NCBI GenBank assembly: GCA_016748015.1
Contig: JAAOMT010000201.1
Coordinates: forward strand, 122,458 to 186,457
Length of the DNA: 64,000 nt
Direction of reading: 5' to 3'
Source: Geosiphon pyriformis
Lineage: Eukaryota > Glomeromycota > Glomeromycetes > Archaeosporales > Geosiphonaceae
The stretch's first letter is position 1. Every line of letters starts with the position of its first letter. A model generated the notes under the pieces. It saw only the letters and a list, made by a program, of their open reading frames with translations. It searched no databases and was not told the DNA's origin. Shown here piece after piece: positions 58,009 through 64,000 of the stretch. Made by a program: the position numbers and the translations under genes.

Positions 58009-58705
58009 TAACCTCCTCCTCAAGACTGAGCTCTATTGAAGTCCAAGTACTGTTTGTTATTTCCAGATAATAATCCAAAATTATTGAAGAAATTTGGTCT
58101 GAAAATTGTTGAAATTTCAGTTCTGTGAACTTTTCAATATATTGAATCTTCAAAGGTTGAAAAATTGGGTTTTGTAGTACATTTTCACAGGTGTAGAATA
58201 GGTCATAAAGTCTAAGAGCAGCTTTAAGCCTGTAGCAACTGTTTGTTGATCCAGCTATTGTCTTGAATTTGTTGTGGAGTTGTTTCTGAATAGCTTCTTT
58301 TGTAAGGTTTGTTGTTGTAAGTTCCAGTTTCTGTTCGTAGAGTGTTTTTCCAATATGAAAATATCTATAGATTGGAGGATATTCAGTGTTTTCCTTATTC
58401 AGACACAGTTGAAGTCTTTGTTGAATTGTAGCATTTAGTGGAATACTAATCAGAGTGAGCATTAGATTTTCTCTTAAAGCAAGCTTTAAAAGTTCTGGCA
58501 GGTGAATTCCAGTATAACTTCTTGTGTTCTTTTTATACGGGTGATATTTTCGTGAATTTGGGGCTAAATTTGTAACTACTTTTGTTTGGGTATAATTAAT
58601 GTGGTTTCCAGTAATGGTAATGAATAATTCGGGTATTGTTTTTAAAGCTAACATTAGTTTTTGAGATAATTGTTGAATGTTTTGAGGAATAGTCATTATA
58701 AGCAA
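57959..58705 (-). CDS. Element D third ORF, 248 codons, intact, unknown function
   Basis: Opens with ATG at 58705 about 160 bases after the integrase stop, in another frame, and ends at 57959 inside the 3' LTR, so about the last 16 residues are LTR-encoded. Landmarks: IQQLSQKLMLALK, FITITGNHINY, YPPIYRYFHIGKTLYEQ, FQQFSDQISSIILDYYLE. Counterparts are seen in A, B, C, E and F. No signal peptide, membrane segment or known domain is recognised; mixed helical character is likely. The position is that of env in retroviruses, but nothing supports an envelope. Confidence 0.75.
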   Translation of the reverse strand: MLIMTIPQNIQQLSQKLMLALKTIPELFITITGNHINYTQTKVVTNLAPNSRKYHPYKKNTRSYTGIHLPELLKLALRENLMLTLISIPLNATIQQRLQLCLNKENTEYPPIYRYFHIGKTLYEQKLELTTTNLTKEAIQKQLHNKFKTIAGSTNSCYRLKAALRLYDLFYTCENVLQNPIFQPLKIQYIEKFTELKFQQFSDQISSIILDYYLEITNSTWTSIELSLEEEVMLPDEIRDIIEHETIL

Positions 58706-58868
58706 TTTGAAATAAAAGAAAATTATTTTTGGTGCATAGGTTTTTATGTTATTTTTGTTTTGTTTTTGTGAGATTGTTTTTAAATTATAAGAAGATAACT
58801 ATAATAATTAATTTAAATTAAGTGTTCAAGTTGGGAGGCTGTTCAATGACAACTATTGGTTCTAAATT

Positions 58869-60200
58869 TTAGGGAATGTTTTTGGGATTGATTAAAGAGA
58901 AATGTGTACCAATTTGTGGAATTAATAGTTCAGGATTGTTTCTGGAATTATAGTATTTCAAATGATCTCCATATGCAACTTTTGCTAGAATTTTGTCATC
59001 AAGTCTTAGCTTGTATGATCCGTTGCCTAAAACTTCATGGATAAAGAATGGTCCATCCCATTTATTTTCAAATTTCTCACTCCATTGTTTTTCAGCTTTA
59101 GTTCTGTGTAAGAGAACTTTGTTTCCGATTTTAAATTTATTGGTGACTGGAGGCAATTTGTCATCATGCCATTCTTTTTGTTGAGCTTGGGAATTTTTAA
59201 TATAGGTGGCTGCTATTCATCGTTTTCCTTCCAACGTGCTAAGCAGAGTGTAGGCTCTTTGTTGAAGTGTTTTCTGAAAATTGTTTTTATTGATTGGTTG
59301 TGCTGGGTATGTTTCCACTGTGAACTTAATTGGTAGCGTTGCTGTTCTTCTGTAAGTTAAATCAAATGGTGTGTGTTTTGTGATATCTTGTTTTAGTGTT
59401 CTATATGCTAGTAACACTGATGGAATAAAGATATCCCATTCTTGCTCAAAATCGGTTGAGACTTTGGCTAATAACTCACACAATGTTCTGTTAAAACGTT
59501 CTACAAGTCCGTTTGTTTGTGGATGGTAAGACGAAGACAGAGGTCTTTTGACATTGAATTGTTCACAAATTTCTTGTATTAGGTTGTTCACAAAATGTGT
59601 TCCCTGGTTGGATAAAAGTTCAATTGGACATCCGTGTCTACAAATGATGTCTTCGTAGATGAAATTTGCTACTGATTTCGCATCTGCTCGTTAAATGGCT
59701 CTGGCTTCAGGCCATTTAGTAAGATAGTTTACAGCTACTGCAATATAATGGTTTTCTTGAGTGGTGATAGATAATGATCCGACTAAATTGATACCAACTT
59801 AGTTAAAGGGTTGTCCAACTTTGATTGGATTTAATGATTCAGTAGGACGTGTTCTTCCTCTTCTTTGACAACTATCACAAGATTTGACATATTCATAAAT
59901 GTCTTTCCTCATTCGAGGCCAAAAGTAGTATTCTAGTGTTCTTTGAGTGGTGCTATCTTTTCCGAAGTGTGCTGATGAAGGATCTGAGTGCATGTTGTAT
60001 AATATGGTCTTTTTTTCCTGTTCTTGTATTAGTTTAAGTGGTTTGTCTGGGTTTTTGAAATTTCGATGATAAATAATGTTGTTGTGTAGAAAATATTGTT
60101 TGGCTTGTTGTTGTAGTTGATGTTTTTTATCTGGAGACCAATCTGTTGGGATTGTTAATGTTTCCAAATATTGTTTGAAATTGTTGTAGTTTTCTGAATT
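58869..60200 (-). pseudogene. Element D integrase
   Basis: HHCC domain is complete in the open piece 59799-60167 (MHSDPSSAHFGKD ... CDSCQRRGR). The core has Asn for the first Asp (VGINLVG) and for the second (LLSNQGTHF); the Glu is kept (NGLVERFN). Pieces 59217-59591 and 58869-59156 are open, the latter a GPF-like end (FFIHEVLGNGSYKLRL). Predicted inactive by two G-to-A changes. Confidence 0.85.
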
Positions 60201-60249
60201 TATTGTTTGTTGGCTCTTTTGGTTGGTTAAGTTGAGTGTTGGTTTTTGT

Positions 60250-61480
60250 TTTCTAATCTTGTATCATTCTGGAGAGACAGTCAACATTGGTGTGGAGTTT
60301 TCTTGGTTTGTGATATACTATGTATCAATAATTTGCTAGAAATCCTGTCCATCAGATTTGTTTTGCATTCAGCTGAGTATTTTTGTTCTGAAGCCATTTG
60401 AGTCCAATATTATCAGTGATAATATCGAATTCTTTAGGCCTGAGATAAAGGTTGAAGTAGTGTAGGGCCCAAATTACAGCTGCTGTTTCTAGTTCTGTGG
60501 CAGAGTAGTTTTTCTCAGCTGGTTTTAATGTTTTGCTAGCATAAGCAATTACTCACTCATTTCTATTGTTATCTAGTTGTGATAAGATGGCACCAAAGAC
60601 AGTATATGAAGCATCTGTAGCTAGTCAAAATTGGTTGCTGAAATCCAGGTAGGTGAGAATTGGGGCTGTTGTCAGTTTTTTCTTGAGAATTTCAAAAGCT
60701 TTTTGGTGTTCGGTAGTCCATTTGTATTCCACATTTTTGGTGGTAAGCTGGTTGAAGGGTTTTGCAATTTCCGAGAATCCTTTGATAAACTTCCGATAGT
60801 AGGATGCTAATCTTATAAATCCTCTTAGTTCTGTAGTATTTCGTAGAACTTTGAAGTTCTTAACAGCACTGATTTTTCCTGGATCTGGTTTGACTCCTTC
60901 TTTACTAACTATGTGACCAAGAAAGGCCAAACTTGTTTTTCCAAAATGGCATTTTTCAATGTTTAGTTTTAATCTTGCTCTACGTAATCGTTAAAAAACT
61001 TCTCACAGGTGAATTAAATGAAGTCCAAAAGATGGGGAATAATCATCAATGTCATCAAAATAGACAACTACTGATTTCCAAAGGAGTTCAGCATATACAA
61101 CATTCATGAGTCTTTGGAATGTTGCTGGCGCATTGCATAATCCAAAGGACATTACATTGAATTTGTAGTTTCTTTCTTGTGTTGTGAATGCTATTTTGGG
61201 GCAGTCCTTGGGATCCAAGACAACTTGCCAGTATCCGCTTTCTAGGTCTAATGTTGAAAAGTATTTAGATTTTCCAAGGGCATCTAACATGTCATCGATT
61301 CGCAAAAGAGGGTAAGCATCCCCAATGGTGACACTGTTGAGTTGTCAATAATCAACACAAAATCGTATCTTTCCATTTTTTTTTTTAACTAGGACCACTG
61401 GTGAGGCCCATGGACTCATTGATGGTTGAATAAGCCCATTGTTAAGCATCCGTTGTACTTCTTCTCAGATAAATTGGTGG
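60250..61480 (-). pseudogene. Element D reverse transcriptase and RNase H, active sites intact
   Basis: RT: FSTLDLESGYWQV, FGLCNAPATFQRLM, active-site strand VVYFDDIDDYS with both Asp (61003-61305 open). The thumb and connection are open at 60625-60930. RNase H keeps ATDASYTVFGAILSQ, the Glu of ATELE, ITDN and NVDCLSR. Stops remain at a few codons only. Confidence 0.87.
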
Positions 61481-62049
61481 CTTTCTGGAGCAACTCGATA
61501 TGCTTGTTGTCTTCTTGGTTTGGCATCTCCTGTATAAATTTGGTGTTGGACCAAATCGGTTCTTCCTAAGTCATTGTTGTTTTCAGTGAAGATATTAGCA
61601 AATTCTGCAATTAGTTCTTTAAGCTGAGTCTGTTGTTGTGGTTCAAGTTGTCCTATGTTGATTCGAGATAGTTTTTCTATGACAACATAGTAGTTTTCGG
61701 AGCTGGAGTTTGGATTGATTTTTGGTAGTGAATGTCCAATAATTTCAGAAAAATTGGGGACTGTTTGGGGTAATTTTTGTTGAAATATGTTACTGTGAAT
61801 GATTCCAATTTCTAAGTTATTTAATAAAACTATGGGATAATTGTTGGAATTGTAAAAAGTAACTCGGACTTTTTTTGTTCCTTTTGGAATATAAATGTTT
61901 TGGATTGAGATATTATGTTTCAAGCAGATTTGTTTGTTTAATTCAAAAATTTGTTGTGTGGTTGTTGGCTTTTCACAAATGTAAATTTCAGGGTGTTTTC
62001 CAAAGGGTGAAATGGTAATTGGTTGTGGAAGTTGTAAAATCTGGTAAGA
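61465..62049 (-). pseudogene. Element D beta-rich linker between dUTPase and RT
   Basis: Part of the 287-codon open piece 61465-62328. It contains ITISPFGKHPEIYICE, VRVTFYNSNNYPIVLL, IGIIHSN and the Asp/Asn-rich ENNNDLGRTDLVQHQI end that precedes RT. Counterpart of 17038-17514 in B. Confidence 0.65.
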
Positions 62050-62628
62050 TTTTTTCTGTTCATTGAGAGCTATGTTTACTAGAACTGTGAAACGTCCAGT
62101 TGAACCAAAACCTTGTGTTCCTCTTTCACTTTTTTCCAACTGTTCTCTTTGATTAACTAATTGTAAACCCAAAATGTTGATTAAGGGTAGATAAATAGCT
62201 TGAGCAATTTTTTCAGCATATCCAATTTTGAAAAGTTTATCAGTTTCATTTTGTAACATGACTGTGATGTCTCCTGTGTATCTAGCATCAATGATTCCTT
62301 CTCTAACATTGATTCCTTTGCTTGCCAAGGATGATCAAGAAGCAATTTGAACCATTGCTCCTGGTGGGATTTTGAGGACAATTTTGAGGTTGATTTTTGT
62401 GAAAGATTTGGGTTTGAAAGTAAGAGTATCTTTTCCTGAATATCTTAGATTATATCCAGCATCAATCTTATGGGCTTTTTTTGGTTTTATTCCTTGTCCA
62501 TTGTTGTTGAAATATTTAAGTTGTAAAGTAGGCTGATTTTCGATGAGATAGATGGGTGTTGTCTCAATTTTTTCTGTCACTTCAAGTTCTCCGAATTCAA
62601 TTTTGTATTCATCATTTTTGCTGGGCAA
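62050..62628 (-). pseudogene. Element D dUTPase, one stop
   Basis: Motif 1 AGYNLRY (Asp changed to Asn), motif 2 with its Arg replaced by TGA then SSLASKG, motif 3 GIIDARYTGD, motif 4 KIAQAIYL and motif 5 RGTQGFGSTGR, the best motif 5 in the window. Pieces 62335-62628 and 61465-62328 flank the single stop. Confidence 0.86.
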
Positions 62629-62639
62629 GGGAATGCTAA

Positions 62640-63500
62640 GAGCATAGCATTCAGGACACTACTGTTCATTACAAGGCATAATACATTCTTCACATAGCCT
62701 AATGTTCATTTGCTCTAATTGTTAAATTTGAGCTTCTTAAGTTGGGTAGGTGTGACTTGTGATTTGGTGGTAGACTTCTACTTCGTCTTCATAATCGAAT
62801 CCAGCTAATTCCATAGTGTATTCAATGTATTCTGCTTCCTTCATTTGGTGAACATCTTCTTTGGTAGCTCCATTAATTAATGCCATTACTAGGTCAAAAA
62901 TCATTTCAGCATCATGGAAGTAGTGATAAAGTTTGTTGAAAGCATTGTTGTATGCTGCATTAAAGGGTGTTTCTCTTTTTACTTTTTCTGAAATTGATAA
63001 AGCATATTGGCAGGTCTGATCGCAGACTCCTCCTCTCATGGCTACATCAATCCAATTGCATTCTTCCGGTAGCATATTTCCACAAGTCAAACAAAGGGTG
63101 TTGTCCCATTTTCCACTCCTTTTTATTAGATGGCCCCATTGTTCTTTGTGGCAAGTCTTGCAGTAATAACAAGTATGATTTTTATATTCTTCTTCAAATG
63201 AAATGCAGGCTCCCATTGATGATAGTTCTTGTGGCAGTCCTTACATTTAAGAGGAATATAGGGGCATTGTTTCCTTGGTTCAGGTTTTGAGTAAAAGATA
63301 TTCTATTCAGAGGTTTCGGGTTCAGAGTGTGGGGTAAAATGTTCTTGTTCTGTTTCATTGGCTCAGTTGGATGTTGATCTAAGAGCCATGAATGTTTTAA
63401 TAAGGGGTTTTTCTTCTTCCAGTTTGAATTCAAAAGCTGGGGCTTTTTCAGAGTGTTTGTTGAATGTACCACAAATAGCAGGTACCCGGCCATGTTGTCC
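62640..63500 (-). pseudogene. Element D Cys-rich region
   Basis: The clearest version: CKDC (about 63240), CYYCKTCHKEQWG (about 63160), CLTCG (about 63085), CDQTC (about 63020), then C-x2-C-I-M-P-C and C-x2-C near 62640-62690. A 159-codon piece, 62737-63216, is open, with an acidic helical part (YIEYTMELAGFDYEDEVEVY). Paired Cys and one His suggest zinc binding; no named family is recognised. Confidence 0.7.
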
Positions 63501-63598
63501 TTAGTAGGAGATTGTTAACTCTTGTGTTTCCCAATTCAGATTAGCATTGGCTTTTTGAAGCCAATTATTTCCGATGAGAGCTTGGTATTGGGGTGCGT
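63501..63598 (-). pseudogene. Element D protease C-terminal remnant
   Basis: PQYQALIGNNWLQKANANLNW matches the protease end of the other elements. Upstream the frame passes into an LTR at 63599, so the active-site half is absent here. Confidence 0.75.
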
Positions 63599-64000
63599 TG
63601 TTACTGGAGGTTTTTGGTCTCTTTTTTTCAATGTTGGTAATGTTAATTTGCTGTGAATTCCTATTTTCAGGAAGTAGTTGAACCTCCAATAACTGAATTT
63701 ATCTTCAAATTATCTCCTATAATTTGAACTGCTGGGCTTATAAGTAGAATGGCCAATTCCTTGCCAGTTACTTTATGTAGTTACATTGTAGTAAATGTCA
63801 ACTCTTTTCCAGGAATTTTTTGTCTGGAAGCTTACTAAAAATGTGTAGTTACTTTGCTGTGAAAGTCAACTCTTTTACAGGAATCTCGTCTGTAGGCTAC
63901 CCTAATGATTGTAATAAGAAAAATAAAAGAAAATAAAAGAAATGTAAAAGAAATAGAATTTTGTCAAGAGAAACGTTTTCTATCCAGGCCTGGAGTCACT
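63599..64000 (-). repeat. D-type LTR, 3' part, interrupting the D protease; runs off the window
   Basis: Starts TGTTACTGGAGG on the plus strand and follows the D 3' LTR with many substitutions. The inverted pair is kept (63600-63611 and 63682-63693, one mismatch). Left flank GCGT. It could be a solo LTR, one end of a nested element, or the 5' LTR of a D copy deleted for gag; the window does not decide. Confidence 0.85.

Larger units (their letters stand above)
57027..63598 (-). mobile_element. Element D: least decayed pol region, inserted in G
   Basis: 3' LTR 57027-58008, then third ORF, integrase, RNase H, RT, linker, dUTPase, Cys-rich region and a protease remnant on the minus strand. It belongs to a family distinct from B, C, E, F and G (different LTR; active site YFDD). 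Left flank ACGT (57023-57026). At 63598 the protease is cut by another LTR of the same family, so the true gag and 5' LTR are beyond the window or lost. Confidence 0.85.

Noticed and set aside
57959-58705. Envelope gene in the third ORF position
   Set aside because: No signal peptide, membrane segment or cleavage motif is visible.

Overview
The window holds no recognisable host gene. It is a nest of decayed LTR retrotransposons of the Ty3/gypsy type (protease, reverse transcriptase, RNase H and an HHCC/D,D,E integrase with a GPF-like end, in that order), in very AT-rich DNA. This suggests a repeat-bloated fungal genome. An early-diverging fungus such as a Glomeromycotina species is my guess, but nothing here proves the host.

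Layout. Element A (+, 1 to about 7140) is the oldest-looking copy and carries a solo LTR (2576-3544) in its reverse transcriptase. After a gene-free stretch (7141-8011) comes element C (+): 5' LTR 8012-8929, gag and protease to 11669, then a whole second element B (+, 11670-21658) sitting in the protease region, then the rest of C to 27249. The 3' LTR of C (27250-27258 plus 47525-48389) is split by element E (-, 27259-47524), whose gag is split by element F (+, 35623-45729). The same split LTR is followed by a primer-binding site and the gag of element G (+, 48390-57026), so C and G stand in tandem around one LTR. G is broken by a solo LTR H (50484-51476) and by element D (-, from 57027). D has a further LTR of its own family in its protease (63599-64000, running off the window). 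The nesting is supported by coding sequence that rejoins across the insertions and by 4-bp target duplications.

Shared design. Six of the seven elements (B to G) encode Gag with a CCHC knuckle where visible, a DSG-type protease, a Cys-rich CxxC region, an acidic Asn/Ser/Asp linker in most copies, a trimeric-type dUTPase, a beta-rich linker, RT-RNase H, integrase, and a third open reading frame between integrase and the 3' LTR. Element A has the same order but no dUTPase. Where the frame is preserved (B, E, F), Gag to dUTPase or RT is one continuous frame. The LTRs of B, C, E, F, G and H share a downstream core (TATA box, two conserved hairpins, U5) but carry different tandem or palindromic arrays in U3. 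The primer-binding site can pair with sequence on either side of it.

State. Every element is interrupted by stop codons, mostly at former Gln and Trp codons, and LTR pairs differ almost only by transitions. No copy keeps every catalytic residue. The longest surviving frames are the dUTPase regions of F (425 codons) and E (350 codons) and the third ORF of D (248 codons).
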